From JASJBU01 sp963790775 (GTDB lineage Bacteria > Pseudomonadota > Gammaproteobacteria > Chromatiales > Chromatiaceae): a stretch of DNA of 64,000 nucleotides. Location of the stretch: contig CAWBPR010000002.1 of assembly GCA_963790775.1 (NCBI GenBank), positions 186,001-250,000 on the forward strand, read 5' to 3'. Shown one piece after another: positions 36,501-45,130 of the stretch. Both the position numbers and the translations under genes were made by a program. The first letter of the stretch is position 1, and each line of letters begins with the position of its first letter. The notes beneath the pieces are model-generated. The model worked only from the letters and a program-made list of their open reading frames with translations, searched no databases and was not told the origin of the DNA.

Positions 36501-37451
36501 CCGGATCTCACCGCCGGAACCGGTTGCCGCACCCGGGTCCGGTGAGATCGCGGTGGGGTGGTTGTGGGTCTCCACCTTCATCAGGATATGGATATCTTCC
36601 TGGCCGAACTCATAGGTGCGGTTCGCCGGATTGACCACGAAGCGCTCTGCCTTTGGACCTCTGATGACCGCTGCATTGTCCTTGTATGCGGACAACACGT
36701 CGTCCGGCGCACACTCGGTGGTATTCCTGATCATTTTGAACAGAGAGAGTTTCTGGGATTTACCATCGATGATCCAGTCCGCATTGAAGATCTTATGCCG
36801 GCAGTGCTCCGAGTTGGCCTGCGCGAACATCATCAATTCCACATCAATGGGGTTACGACCCAGCCCTTGAAAACTGTCCACCAGGTAGTCGATCTCATCG
36901 TCGGAGAGCGCCAGTCCCAGCTCGCCATTGGCCTGTACCAGCGCCGGACGACCACCTTCCATAACATCCACCTGGATGTAGGGTTTGGGATCGGCGTGTG
37001 AAAACAGACCGCTGGCGTCTTCCATATCCAGCAGCACGACCTCAGTCATCCGGTCATGCAGCAGTGCCATGGCCCGGTTCAACTCGGCATCACTCAGCTC
37101 GGGCTCACAACGCAGATAGTAGGCAATGCCGCGCTCGATGCGTTTGATACTCTGCAAACCGCAATGGTGGGCAATCTCTGTCGCCTTACTGGACCATGGG
37201 GAGATAGTGCCCGGCCGGGGGACGACCAGCAGCAGCAGCCCTTCCGGATCATGTCCGGCGAGTTGCGGGCCGTAACTTAGCAGCCGCTCGAGGATAGCCT
37301 GCTCTTCATCACTCAGCGTCTGATCCAACTCTGAAAAATGCATGTATTCGGCATACACACTGAGCGGCCTGTCAAGCTCGGACGCCAACCGTCGGATGAG
37401 TTTTTGATGACGAAAGTCGGAAAGTGCGGGTGCGCCACGGAGAATCAGCAT
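33567..37451 (-). CDS. purL: Phosphoribosylformylglycinamidine synthase
   Basis: Large single-chain FGAM synthase of purine synthesis, which converts FGAR, glutamine and ATP to FGAM. At 1294 residues it matches the gammaproteobacterial form (E. coli about 1295). The N-terminal domain is followed by the two AIRS-like halves (EDIHILMKVETHNHPTAISP with the catalytic region, and LAYHDRSDGGLFVTLCEMAF) and a C-terminal class I glutaminase with nucleophile Cys in LGVCNGCQMLSNLH and a final MMPHPERVIR. The reading is intact over 3.9 kb, which shows that frameshifts are not spread evenly over this window. Confidence 0.98.
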   Translation of the reverse strand: MLILRGAPALSDFRHQKLIRRLASELDRPLSVYAEYMHFSELDQTLSDEEQAILERLLSYGPQLAGHDPEGLLLLVVPRPGTISPWSSKATEIAHHCGLQSIKRIERGIAYYLRCEPELSDAELNRAMALLHDRMTEVVLLDMEDASGLFSHADPKPYIQVDVMEGGRPALVQANGELGLALSDDEIDYLVDSFQGLGRNPIDVELMMFAQANSEHCRHKIFNADWIIDGKSQKLSLFKMIRNTTECAPDDVLSAYKDNAAVIRGPKAERFVVNPANRTYEFGQEDIHILMKVETHNHPTAISPDPGAATGSGGEIRDEGATGKGSKPKAGLCGFSVSNLRIPGAEEPWESDHGKPERIVSALDIMLEGPIGAAAFNNEFGRPNLCGYFRTYEEWVAGPDGSELRGYHKPIMLAGGLGNIREEHIEKTTFPSGSPLVVLGGPAMLIGLGGGAASSMASGASAEDLDFASVQRSNPEMERRCQEVIDSCWARGDENPILFIHDVGAGGLSNALPELVHDAGRGGKFELRAVPNDDPGMSPMEIWCNESQERYVMAVNADQLEEFKAICERERCPYAVVGEATDDEHLFLGDAYFHNSPIDIPMPLLFGKPPRMLRDVHCRTFHKPELSFEGIDLKEAALRVLHLPGVANKTFLISIGDRSITGMVTRDQMVGPWQTPVADLAVTASGLMGYTGEAMALGERTPLALLDAPASGRMAIGEAITNIAAARIEKIADIKLSANWMAAAGHPGEDARLYETVKAVGMELCPALGIAIPVGKDSMSMKTVWEERGKKREVTAPLSLIISAFAPVTDVRGTLTPQLRTNQGDTDLILIDLGKGLNRLGASALSQVYKQLGHHGADVKDTKALKRFFNIIQELNRAEQILAYHDRSDGGLFVTLCEMAFAGHCGVSIDLDEVFEEDLPILFSEELGAVIQVRHTDTDDVLKQLSDASLGKVSHVIGTLNTDDRIEFSRNGQLVLSGSRIEFQQAWSETTRQMQALRDNPECAAEEYARIAEDDPGLQVKLAFELDEDVAGPMIASGVRPRIAVLREQGVNGQLEMAASFHRAGFDCVDVHMTDLMEGRASLGQFKGMVACGGFSYGDVLGAGEGWAKSILYNSRTRDQFQAFFSRPDSFTLGVCNGCQMLSNLHQLIPGAEQWPRFVRNRSEQFEARFIRVEVVESPSVLLQGMTGSMLPIAVAHGEGRAEFKNDAHLAAAKQLMTLRYVENDGQAATRYPANPNGSPDGLTGLTTTDGRVTIMMPHPERVIRTVQNSWHPDDWDEDGPWLRLFRNARAWVN

Positions 37452-37554
37452 CGTCTGGCCTTTACTGCAGTTGAGTTGGGGGCCAATGATACTAGAAAAA
37501 CCGCCCCGAGTTGATGATTCCGGCCGAAGCTACAAGATTGTTGTTAAATTCTGC

Positions 37555-39000
37555 TCAAAGCGTTTTGAGGTACTCGATCAGCGCTGACTTCTCCGACTCC
37601 GGCAGTTCTGCTCCAAATTCATGTCCCTGATTGCCGTTACCTCTACGGTTCACGTCAAAACGCGTACCGATCCTCTCAGCTTCTTTGCCCTGGAACTCAA
37701 ATCCGACATGGGTTGTGTCATAGACATCGTAGCCCCGGTAAAAGATCTTTGTCCGATCATCTGCCGGTGATAACAGCTCGCGCAGATTGGGCACCGAACC
37801 ATTGTGCAGATAGGGCGCGCGCAGCCAGACCCCATCCAGGTGTACCGCGACGTAACCACCCAGGTCTTCATCCTCCACCATGCCTCTGCGCTTGGCGCCC
37901 AGTTCAGCCGCTTTACGGTTGGCAGCCTTGGCCGCATCCGTACTCCAACTGGCGATGCGGTTGGGATCGGTTCCCACTTCGTCGAGGGGTACCCGTTTGC
38001 CGGTGCGTTCGCTGGCATGGCAGGTGGCGCAGTTTTGATGGAATACGGTCTCTCCAACAGCGACCAGGGGCGCATCGATTGGAAATGGATAACTCGGGGC
38101 CTGCAGTTTTAAAAGATAGTCGAGCAGCCACTGCATCTGCTCCTCGAAGTCGTCCTGGGGTTCAGCGATGACGCCCAGGGCGGAATCGACCAGTACCGAA
38201 TAGGCGTCATAGGTGGCGCCGTCCCAGTTGATGCGCATCCCCTCTTCCGGCTTGTATTTCTGCAGATTCCAGATGGACGGAAAATCGCTCGGTCCATAGG
38301 TGCCGTCCTCCTCCATCTCCAGCATGAAGTATTTGGTGAGGTTCATTGCGTCATCCCTGCCATGCCCCCAGGGAGCCATATCCTCGCGCTCCATCCAGTC
38401 GAAGTTGCGTTCCAGTATGGCCTTCTGGGTGAAGGGGATGATGATGAATCGATACAGCAGCTGATCCAGCAACGAAAGATCGGTCACCTGTTTGATTTCA
38501 CTCAGCAGGTTATCCGCGTTGAAGCGGGGATCATTTGCCGCATCCCGCAGGAAGCTGAAAAATCCCTGCACGTTCGAGGTGTGTCCAGGTCCTGCGGCCA
38601 CAAAGACAGGTTTCGCATCGGGGGATGTCCGGTATGAGGTGGTGTGGCAGACCGCGCAGGTATTGCCCACCCGTGGAAATCCGACGATCTTCTTCGTGAA
38701 ACCAATAGGCAGTTCCTTACCCTCTTCCCAGGCGATGCCCAAAGAGGCATAACCACCCTGGCCCGGCAGATACTCCGGAAACATCCTCGGCAACACCATA
38801 AAGATCCAATAGGGCAGCCCAGCCTCGTTCTCCCCGCCAATTGAACCGTACATGAAGCGCTCTTCAGCAGTCGCAAACGGGGCTTGATCCACTTCCCTGA
38901 AAAATTTGTACCAGGCAATGAACCCTCCTGCAGCGACCAGAATGGCAAGCAGGGCGATCACCAATGACCATTTGTACTTGTTATCCAGCGGCATGTTCAT
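37555..39000 (-). CDS. Di-heme c-type cytochrome (peroxidase/RoxA-like), copy 2
   Basis: A 481-residue exported or membrane-anchored cytochrome with one N-terminal helix (WSLVIALLAILVAAGGFIAW). Two c-type heme sites are visible: CAVCH at residues 115-119 and CATCH near residue 330. The C-terminal APYLHNGSVPNLRELLSPA and FYRGYDVYDTTHVGFEFQG are features of the di-heme peroxidase/MauG/RoxA superfamily. The heme-iron distal ligands cannot be assigned. It is 18 bases downstream of a clearly related gene at 39019, so the two are a tandem duplication and probably one operon. The reaction is unknown; oxidation of an organic substrate or peroxide are options. Confidence 0.84.
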   Translation of the reverse strand: MNMPLDNKYKWSLVIALLAILVAAGGFIAWYKFFREVDQAPFATAEERFMYGSIGGENEAGLPYWIFMVLPRMFPEYLPGQGGYASLGIAWEEGKELPIGFTKKIVGFPRVGNTCAVCHTTSYRTSPDAKPVFVAAGPGHTSNVQGFFSFLRDAANDPRFNADNLLSEIKQVTDLSLLDQLLYRFIIIPFTQKAILERNFDWMEREDMAPWGHGRDDAMNLTKYFMLEMEEDGTYGPSDFPSIWNLQKYKPEEGMRINWDGATYDAYSVLVDSALGVIAEPQDDFEEQMQWLLDYLLKLQAPSYPFPIDAPLVAVGETVFHQNCATCHASERTGKRVPLDEVGTDPNRIASWSTDAAKAANRKAAELGAKRRGMVEDEDLGGYVAVHLDGVWLRAPYLHNGSVPNLRELLSPADDRTKIFYRGYDVYDTTHVGFEFQGKEAERIGTRFDVNRRGNGNQGHEFGAELPESEKSALIEYLKTL

Positions 39001-39018
39001 AACCGTGCTCCAGGCAGA

Positions 39019-40530
39019 TCAAAATGTCTTCAGATATTCAAGCAACGCCTGCTTGTCTGAGTCCGGCAGTTCCGTACCATAGGCCGCGCCTTCATGGCCC
39101 CGATTGGAATTTCCCGCCACCCGGGTATCGAAGAGAAAGAATGATTTCTCTCCTTCGACAGCGACACTGGTGACGAATCCGACATTCACCGCATCATAGA
39201 CGTCATATCCCCGATAGAACTCCTGGGGACGCTCTGCAGCGGGTTTGAGCAGATCAAGCAAGGTCGGCACCGAGCCGTTGTGCAGATAGGGCGCCCGCAA
39301 CCAGAGGCCGTCCAACGGCATATTGGCGTAACCGTTGGTCTTGCGAAAATGGCTGAATCGTTCGTCCCCGTAACCGGCATATAACAGGTTCTGGTTGACT
39401 GCCAGGGTGCGGGTATAGGAGTCGAGGCGATAGCGGTCGGTACCAATCTCATCGATAGGCGTCACCGTACCGACCCGCGCCCCGGAAAAATCCGTGCCGC
39501 TGACGCCATGACAATCCGCACAATAATGGGCATAGAGTTCGGCGCCCCTGGCAGCCAACGTCTGGTTTACGGCCCATGGCCATGCCGGCGGTTCACTGTC
39601 CAGCAACCACTCCTCCATGCGTTTGATGCTTGCACGATCCAGGGTCGGGGGTGTCGCCCCGGCGCCGAAGGCTGCAGAACGATTGCGTTCCTGCACCCGG
39701 GTATTGTTGCCGTCCCAGTGCAGCTGCATGCCCTCCTTCTGCCGCTGGCGCCAGATGGAGGGAAAATCAGTGGTACCCACCAGCTCTTCCGGCGCCGCCT
39801 TGTGCAGTGGAAAATTGAAGATCACCTTCGCCGAGTTGAAGGTATCCACCCTGCCCGGCCCCCACTCCGGCTGCTGCTCGACAAAGCTGAATCTCTCCTT
39901 GAGCATCAGGATCTGGTCACGCATCAGAAACACAGCCAGTGGGTAGACCAGATAGCGATCGAGAAGATCCAGATCTGCATCCATTGACTCAATCACAGGC
40001 AGGATGAAGTCAGGTGAGAAACGCGCATCCGCCGCACAGTTGAAGAAGAACTGCTCGAAGGCAAACAGATCCAGGGTGTTGGCCGGCATGCCGACGATGA
40101 GCTGTGGTTCGCTCTCAGGGGTCTCCCTCAGTGTGTTGGTGTGGCACACAGCACAGTTGAGAAACACCCGGTCGATGCCGGTTACACGCCGCGTGGAAAC
40201 ACCGACAGGCAGATCCTTTCCCTGCTCGTACAACATGCCCAGTGAGGCATAGCCTTCACCCGGCAGATAATCAGCACAGACAGTCGGCAGCGCCCTCCAG
40301 ATCCAGTAAGGAAATCCGGATGCGCGTTCACCGCCGGTGGAGCCATATTTAAAGTGCTCTATGGGATCTTCATGGACCACCGGCTGGTCACGGGTGAAAC
40401 GTAAAACCAGCCAGAGCGTTACCAAGACGGAGAGCGCCAGGAGTACCGACAATACCCAGAAACAGATCTTGCAGCGCCGCACAGACTTTACAGGATGGCC
40501 TGCAACAAGATCGGGCACCTCTACCGACAT
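39019..40530 (-). CDS. Di-heme c-type cytochrome (peroxidase/RoxA-like), copy 1
   Basis: A 503-residue paralogue of the next gene, with an N-terminal membrane helix (FWVLSVLLALSVLVTLWLVL) and heme sites CAVCH (near residue 135) and CADCH (near 345). Shared stretches such as PYLHNGSVPTLLDLLKPA and FYRGYDVYDAVNVGFV show common descent. The helix suggests a membrane-anchored periplasmic protein. It opens the two-gene unit, with about 570 bases before the divergent Rieske-type gene. Expected co-factors need the c-type maturation system, not seen here. Confidence 0.84.
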   Translation of the reverse strand: MSVEVPDLVAGHPVKSVRRCKICFWVLSVLLALSVLVTLWLVLRFTRDQPVVHEDPIEHFKYGSTGGERASGFPYWIWRALPTVCADYLPGEGYASLGMLYEQGKDLPVGVSTRRVTGIDRVFLNCAVCHTNTLRETPESEPQLIVGMPANTLDLFAFEQFFFNCAADARFSPDFILPVIESMDADLDLLDRYLVYPLAVFLMRDQILMLKERFSFVEQQPEWGPGRVDTFNSAKVIFNFPLHKAAPEELVGTTDFPSIWRQRQKEGMQLHWDGNNTRVQERNRSAAFGAGATPPTLDRASIKRMEEWLLDSEPPAWPWAVNQTLAARGAELYAHYCADCHGVSGTDFSGARVGTVTPIDEIGTDRYRLDSYTRTLAVNQNLLYAGYGDERFSHFRKTNGYANMPLDGLWLRAPYLHNGSVPTLLDLLKPAAERPQEFYRGYDVYDAVNVGFVTSVAVEGEKSFFLFDTRVAGNSNRGHEGAAYGTELPDSDKQALLEYLKTF

Positions 40531-41101
40531 AACCTGCTCCTGTGGAGTTCTGATTGAACATTAAACAGATTCAGAAAGGTGCAACCAGGCGGAGAGGCAA
40601 ATAGGTTGCGCTGCGATAACTCAAACGTTAACCGCAATAACCAGAAAGGGTCGTCATCAGTCTGATACGCAAGACTTTCCATGCTGTCCTCTTTTGAAAT
40701 TATTATTTTTTATCCCTGTAAATCAAAAACTAGATGAGGCAGACCCAATTACAAGTCTGCTTAACCCTTAGGGTTTTGTGATTATTGGATATCAGGCAAC
40801 GCATGCACCATGCAAAAGACAGTCCTTCTGGAAAGATAATTTCGCCCGATCCTGATTGACTGAATACTATAACTGTACGCCTCAGTAGGTTGCGCCATGC
40901 GCACCGTAGCGGGTGCAATTCAGAGTATTTGGTGCGCACGGCGCACCCTATATTTAATTTCGTAAAAAGAGATCCTGCAGCTTCGCTCCTTTGGTTCATC
41001 GAGCTTTCTTGTATGGACTCAGTCATTCAACCGGATCAAAACTATACTGACGAAAAGGCAGAACAATCCAATGATCTGTACCCATCGGGAGAAATCACGA
41101 G
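40531..41101. other. Divergent intergenic region, cytochromes / Rieske-GltB gene
   Basis: No gene seen in these 571 bases. The middle is A+T-rich (40690-40800) and may hold promoters for both sides. It also contains the two palindromic repeat copies listed separately. The last 60 bases carry the GGGAGA ribosome site of the Rieske-GltB gene. Confidence 0.5.
40885..40947. repeat. Pair of palindromic GGTGCGC repeats in opposite orientation
   Basis: Copy one (GGTTGCGCCATGCGCACC, about 40888-40905, one mismatch) and copy two (GGTGCGC-acg-GCGCACC, 40931-40947) are separated by about 25 bases. Their outer flanks (GTAGG before, CCCTA after) make the whole block a larger inverted structure, like a composite REP/BIME element. 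Same core as at 8854 and 51554. Confidence 0.75.
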
Positions 41102-42712
41102 ATGAATAAGGTGTCCATTGCGAAGCTCAGCGAACTGCATGACCGGGAACCTGCCTATGCGCTGGTCGGGGAGGTCGATCTGGTGGTGGTGCGTTACGAT
41201 GCTCAGGTCGCAGTCTTCTATGGCCGCTGCCTGCATCGGGGCGCATTGATGGCGGATGGTTTTGTTGACGGCAACAACCTGGTGTGCGGCGTTCACTATT
41301 GGGACTACCGTCTTGATTCGGGGGTTTCCGAATATGCCAATGAGGAGGCGCTGCCGAAGTTCAATGCCTGGGTGGAAGCTGATGAGGTATTTGTCGATGC
41401 GGATGAAATCGACGTCTGGGCAAAAGACCATCCCCAGCCGTTCCAGCGTGAGGCATATCTCGGACTCTATGCGGACACCGGACATGGGGCGCCTGAAGAA
41501 CCCTATAACCGCCTCATTCAGAACTATGCAAAGCACGGCCTGACCAAGACCGGGCAGCATGGTCAGGTGGAAGCCATGGGAGTGCCACGGCGCGAACTGC
41601 CGGATTGGGACGACATTCAGATTCTCACGGCGCAACTCCATCGGATGCCTCTGCTGGATGAGCACCCGGTCGGCACCGACGTGGTGATCGGGCCGAATGC
41701 CAACAAACCCCTGACACTCAGGATTCCGCTCTTCATCTCGGACATGAGCTTTGGCGCTCTTTCCGAACCCGCGAAGATCGCCCTTGCGCAAGGCGCGGAA
41801 CTTGCCGGTACGGGCATCTGTTCCGGAGAAGGAGGCATGCTGGCGGAAGAGCAGGCAGCCAATTCCCGGTATTTCTACGAACTGGCTTCAGCGCGATTTG
41901 GCTTTGACTGGGAGAAACTCAGCCAGGTGCAGGCGTTCCATTTTAAAGGTGGTCAGGGCGCCAAGACCGGCACCGGGGGACACCTGCCGGGAGCCAAGGT
42001 CAAAGGCAAGATAGCCCAGGTTCGCGGCCTTGAAGAAGGTGAACCCGCGATATCTCCATCCCGTTTCCCGGACTGGACAGAACTCAGCCAGATCCGTGAT
42101 TTCGCCGCTCAGGTCAGGGAGCGCACCGGGGGCATCCCCATCGGCTATAAGCTCTCGGCGCAGCACATAGAAAAGGACGTAGACGCCGCCCTGTCAGTTG
42201 GAGTGGATTACATCATCCTGGATGGCAGAGGCGGCGGCACCGGAGCTGCACCGATCATCTTCCGGGACAACATCTCGGTCCCCACCATCCCCGCCCTGGC
42301 CAGGGCGCGCCGCCACCTGGACCGACTCGGGCGCAGCGACATCACCCTGGTGATCACCGGCGGACTGCGCAAGCCCGCCGACTTCATCAAGGCCATGGCG
42401 CTTGGCGCCGATGCCATTGCGGTCTCGAATGCCGCCATGCAGGCGATTGGCTGTATCGCCATGCGCGCCTGCCACACCAACAACTGTCCGGTGGGCATAG
42501 CCACCCAGAAACCGCACCTGATGGATCGACTGATCATCGACAAATCCGCCCAGCGCCTGAAAAACTACTTCGATGTCTCGGTGGAACTCATGCAGGTCAT
42601 GGCCCGCGCCTGCGGACATGATCACCTTTCGAAATTCAACCGGGATGACCTCACCACCTGGAAAAAACAGCTGGCCGAGCTTTCCGGAGTCGAGTTTGGT
42701 GGGATTAACTGA
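41102..42712 (+). CDS. Rieske [2Fe-2S] domain fused to glutamate-synthase FMN domain
   Basis: A 536-residue two-domain protein. Residues about 1-100 are a Rieske ferredoxin-type domain with cluster ligands in CLHRGALMADG (CxH) and CGVHYWDYRL (CxxH). Residues about 150-530 are the FMN-binding catalytic domain of the glutamate synthase family (MSFGALSEPAKIALAQGAEL, FHFKGGQGAKTGTGG, DYIILDGRGGGTGAAPI, VITGGLRKPADFIKAMALG, and the cysteine-containing RACHTNNCPVGIAT for a cluster). No glutaminase domain is present, so it is not a normal GltB. Related fusions are annotated only as glutamate-synthase-like; the substrate is not known. Confidence 0.86.
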   Translation: MNKVSIAKLSELHDREPAYALVGEVDLVVVRYDAQVAVFYGRCLHRGALMADGFVDGNNLVCGVHYWDYRLDSGVSEYANEEALPKFNAWVEADEVFVDADEIDVWAKDHPQPFQREAYLGLYADTGHGAPEEPYNRLIQNYAKHGLTKTGQHGQVEAMGVPRRELPDWDDIQILTAQLHRMPLLDEHPVGTDVVIGPNANKPLTLRIPLFISDMSFGALSEPAKIALAQGAELAGTGICSGEGGMLAEEQAANSRYFYELASARFGFDWEKLSQVQAFHFKGGQGAKTGTGGHLPGAKVKGKIAQVRGLEEGEPAISPSRFPDWTELSQIRDFAAQVRERTGGIPIGYKLSAQHIEKDVDAALSVGVDYIILDGRGGGTGAAPIIFRDNISVPTIPALARARRHLDRLGRSDITLVITGGLRKPADFIKAMALGADAIAVSNAAMQAIGCIAMRACHTNNCPVGIATQKPHLMDRLIIDKSAQRLKNYFDVSVELMQVMARACGHDHLSKFNRDDLTTWKKQLAELSGVEFGGIN

Positions 42713-42772
42713 GCGCGAGTATTGATCAAACCTGTCTGATTCTCTTGAGTTAGTGTCGACTGCCAACCCGTA

Positions 42773-43123
42773 TCAGCCAAATTTACTCCTGAACATAAAG
42801 AAAACCGCGCCTACAAGACAGATTCCCGCCCACAGGTAGTCGAGTTTAAGCGGCTCCTTCAGATACATGACCGAGAAGGGCACGAAGACTGAGAGCGTAA
42901 TGACTTCCTGTATTATTTTCAGCTGTCCAACACTGAGCACGGTAAACCCGATTCTATTTGCCGGCACCTGAAACAGATATTCAAGCAGTGCAATACCCCA
43001 GCTTACGAATGCTGCAATTATCCAGGGTTTGTTGTTCAGCTCTTTAAGGTGTGCATACCACGCAAAGGTCATAAACACATTGCTGCATAAAAGCAAAAAT
43101 ATTGATATTAAAACCGGATGCAT
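42773..43123 (-). CDS. DMT-superfamily protein, DUF486
   Basis: A 116-residue integral membrane protein with four hydrophobic helices (SIFLLLCSNVFMTFAWYAH, PWIIAAFVSWGIALLEYL, LKIIQEVITLSVFVPFSVMY and YLWAGICLVGAVFFMF). AFVSWGIALLEYLFQVPANR and LKIIQEVITLSVFVPFSV are the usual DUF486 signature. The family resembles half-size drug/metabolite transporters that dimerise; no substrate is established. It converges with the Rieske-GltB gene, leaving about 60 bases. Confidence 0.88.
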   Translation of the reverse strand: MHPVLISIFLLLCSNVFMTFAWYAHLKELNNKPWIIAAFVSWGIALLEYLFQVPANRIGFTVLSVGQLKIIQEVITLSVFVPFSVMYLKEPLKLDYLWAGICLVGAVFFMFRSKFG

Positions 43124-43542
43124 CCAGATTCTCTTTATGAAAAAACTGTTTGTACCAGGCCGCCGCCGGACGACCGCCCATAGTTGATTGAGTAAGAAAT
43201 TTTATTGATTCGCAGTGTCTGGAGTCAGGAAGTGCTGGTGTCGTAATGGAGTGCTTCCTCTCCATGAGGTTCGTGCTTGACCGACATCCCTGTAACTGGT
43301 GCTGACATGATTGCTGCGGTTGCGGTACATGATAGCCTGTTTCAATCCTTTCCACCGCATCCTTAACCAGAGTCCTTGCTGATGACTTTTCGTTACACGG
43401 TCTCGGAAATCATGGGCATCCAAGTCTTACTCACCAACTGTCTTAAATGAATTTTATCGCGTCAGGCACGGATCGCTTTTAAATATATAATTGTTTTCTG
43501 ATATACTGCCTCGTTTTTGCAGTTCTTAAGCCGAGGTAGCCG
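43124..43542. other. Intergenic region upstream of the SulP gene
   Basis: No gene supported in 419 bases. Short readings on the minus strand (about 43200-43420) have no ribosome site and no family. The A+T-rich block at 43478-43515 (including TATATAAT and TATACT) probably holds the promoter for the SulP gene. Confidence 0.45.
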
Positions 43543-45099
43543 ATGTTTCAACTGACCTGTCCGGGTAAACAGTGCGTCAAGAATGATGTGCTCTCAGGTC
43601 TCACGGTTGCCCTGGCCCTGGTGCCAGAGGCAGTTGCCTTTGCCTTCGTGGCCGGGGTAGAGCCCCTGGTTGGTCTCTATGCCGCCTTCATGATGGGCAT
43701 AATCACCGCCGTCATCGGCGGCAGACCCGGCATGATATCCGGTGCGACCGGCGCCATGGCGGTGGTGATGGTGGCCCTGGTGGCGGAACATGGGGTGGAA
43801 TACCTTTTCGCGGCAGTGCTGCTGGCGGGAATGATTCAGATCACGGCCGGCCTGCTGCGCCTGGGCAAGTTTATCCGTCTGGTGCCCCACCCGGTGATGC
43901 TGGGTTTCGTGAATGGCCTGGCGATCGTGATCTTCCTGGCCCAGCTCAAGCAGTTCCAGATACCCGGCGAGGGTGGCGAGATGACCTGGCTCGCCGGCGC
44001 CCCGCTGTGGATCATGCTGGGACTGGTTGCCCTCACCATGGCGATCATCCATTTCCTGCCAAAACTCACCTCTGCCGTGCCCGCCTCACTGGTGGCCATC
44101 GTCACCGTTACGCTGATCGTCATCCTGCTCGACCTGGACGCGCGTTCGGTACAGGATGTGCTGCGGGATCTGTCAGGCGACCCCGCCGCGACCATCGCCG
44201 GCGGCCTGCCAGCATTCCATCTGCCGATGGTGCCGCTGACCTTGGAGACCCTGCAGGTCATCCTGCCCTATGCCTTCATTCTCGCCGGCGTGGGACTGAT
44301 TGAATCCCTGCTGACCATGAGCCTGATCGACGAACTGACCGAAACCCGCGGACGGGGCAACAAGGAATGCATCGGCCAGGGCGTGGGCAACACGGTCAAC
44401 GGCCTGTTCGGCGGCATGGGCGGCTGCGCGATGATTGGTCAGAGCCTGATCAACATCAATTCCGGCGGCAGGGGACGCCTGTCCGGTATCTCCGCCGCGC
44501 TCTTCCTGCTGGCCTTCATCCTGTTTGGATCCAGTCTGATCGAGATGATCCCGGTGGCCGCCCTGGTGGGCGTGATGTTCATCGTGGTGATCGGCACCTT
44601 CGAATGGGCCAGTTTCCGTCTGTTGGGTCGTATTCCCCTGGCTGACACCTTGGTCGGCATCCTGGTGGCGGTGATCACCGTACTGGCCGATCTGGCCATC
44701 GCGGTGATCGTCGGGGTCATCGTCTCCGCGCTGGTGTTTGCCTGGGAGCATGCCAAACAGATGCATGCCGATATCCACATCGACAAGTACGGCATCAAGT
44801 ATTACCATATCCGGGGCCCGCTGTTTTTCGGTTCCGTGCGGACCTTCGCCGATCTGTTCGACCCGCGCAATGACCCGCATGAGGTGATCGTCGATTTTGC
44901 CAATGCCCGGGTCTATGACCACTCAGGCCTGGAGGCCATCGACGCCCTGGCGGAGCGCTACATGCGCGCGGAAAAGGCGCTGCATATCCGCCACCTGAAT
45001 CAGGAGTGTCAGAATCTGCTGGTCAAGGCCGGTGATCTGGTGGAGGTCAATATGATGGAGGATCCGACCTACCATGTCGCAGACGACAGAGTCGCCTGA
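43543..45099 (+). CDS. SulP-family anion transporter with STAS domain
   Basis: A 518-residue inner-membrane transporter of the SulP/SLC26 family. The first helices read LSGLTVALALVPEAVAFAFV, a family signature, followed by about 10-12 further helices to about residue 400. The C-terminal STAS domain (about 410-505) has VIVDFANARVYDHSGLEAID. SulP proteins carry sulfate, bicarbonate or other anions with sodium or protons. An alpha carbonic anhydrase lies 7 kb away but that does not identify bicarbonate as the substrate. It ends 31 bases before the convergent M42 peptidase gene, with a small GCTTCC/GGAAGC hairpin between. Confidence 0.92.
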   Translation: MFQLTCPGKQCVKNDVLSGLTVALALVPEAVAFAFVAGVEPLVGLYAAFMMGIITAVIGGRPGMISGATGAMAVVMVALVAEHGVEYLFAAVLLAGMIQITAGLLRLGKFIRLVPHPVMLGFVNGLAIVIFLAQLKQFQIPGEGGEMTWLAGAPLWIMLGLVALTMAIIHFLPKLTSAVPASLVAIVTVTLIVILLDLDARSVQDVLRDLSGDPAATIAGGLPAFHLPMVPLTLETLQVILPYAFILAGVGLIESLLTMSLIDELTETRGRGNKECIGQGVGNTVNGLFGGMGGCAMIGQSLININSGGRGRLSGISAALFLLAFILFGSSLIEMIPVAALVGVMFIVVIGTFEWASFRLLGRIPLADTLVGILVAVITVLADLAIAVIVGVIVSALVFAWEHAKQMHADIHIDKYGIKYYHIRGPLFFGSVRTFADLFDPRNDPHEVIVDFANARVYDHSGLEAIDALAERYMRAEKALHIRHLNQECQNLLVKAGDLVEVNMMEDPTYHVADDRVA

Positions 45100-45130
45100 G
45101 CCTTATCGCTTCCCTGAGGAAGCTGCTCGC

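Noticed and set aside
43202..43423. Minus-strand reading that could be a transposase or intron remnant
   Set aside because: No motif of any transposase or reverse transcriptase could be seen, nor terminal repeats or target duplications.
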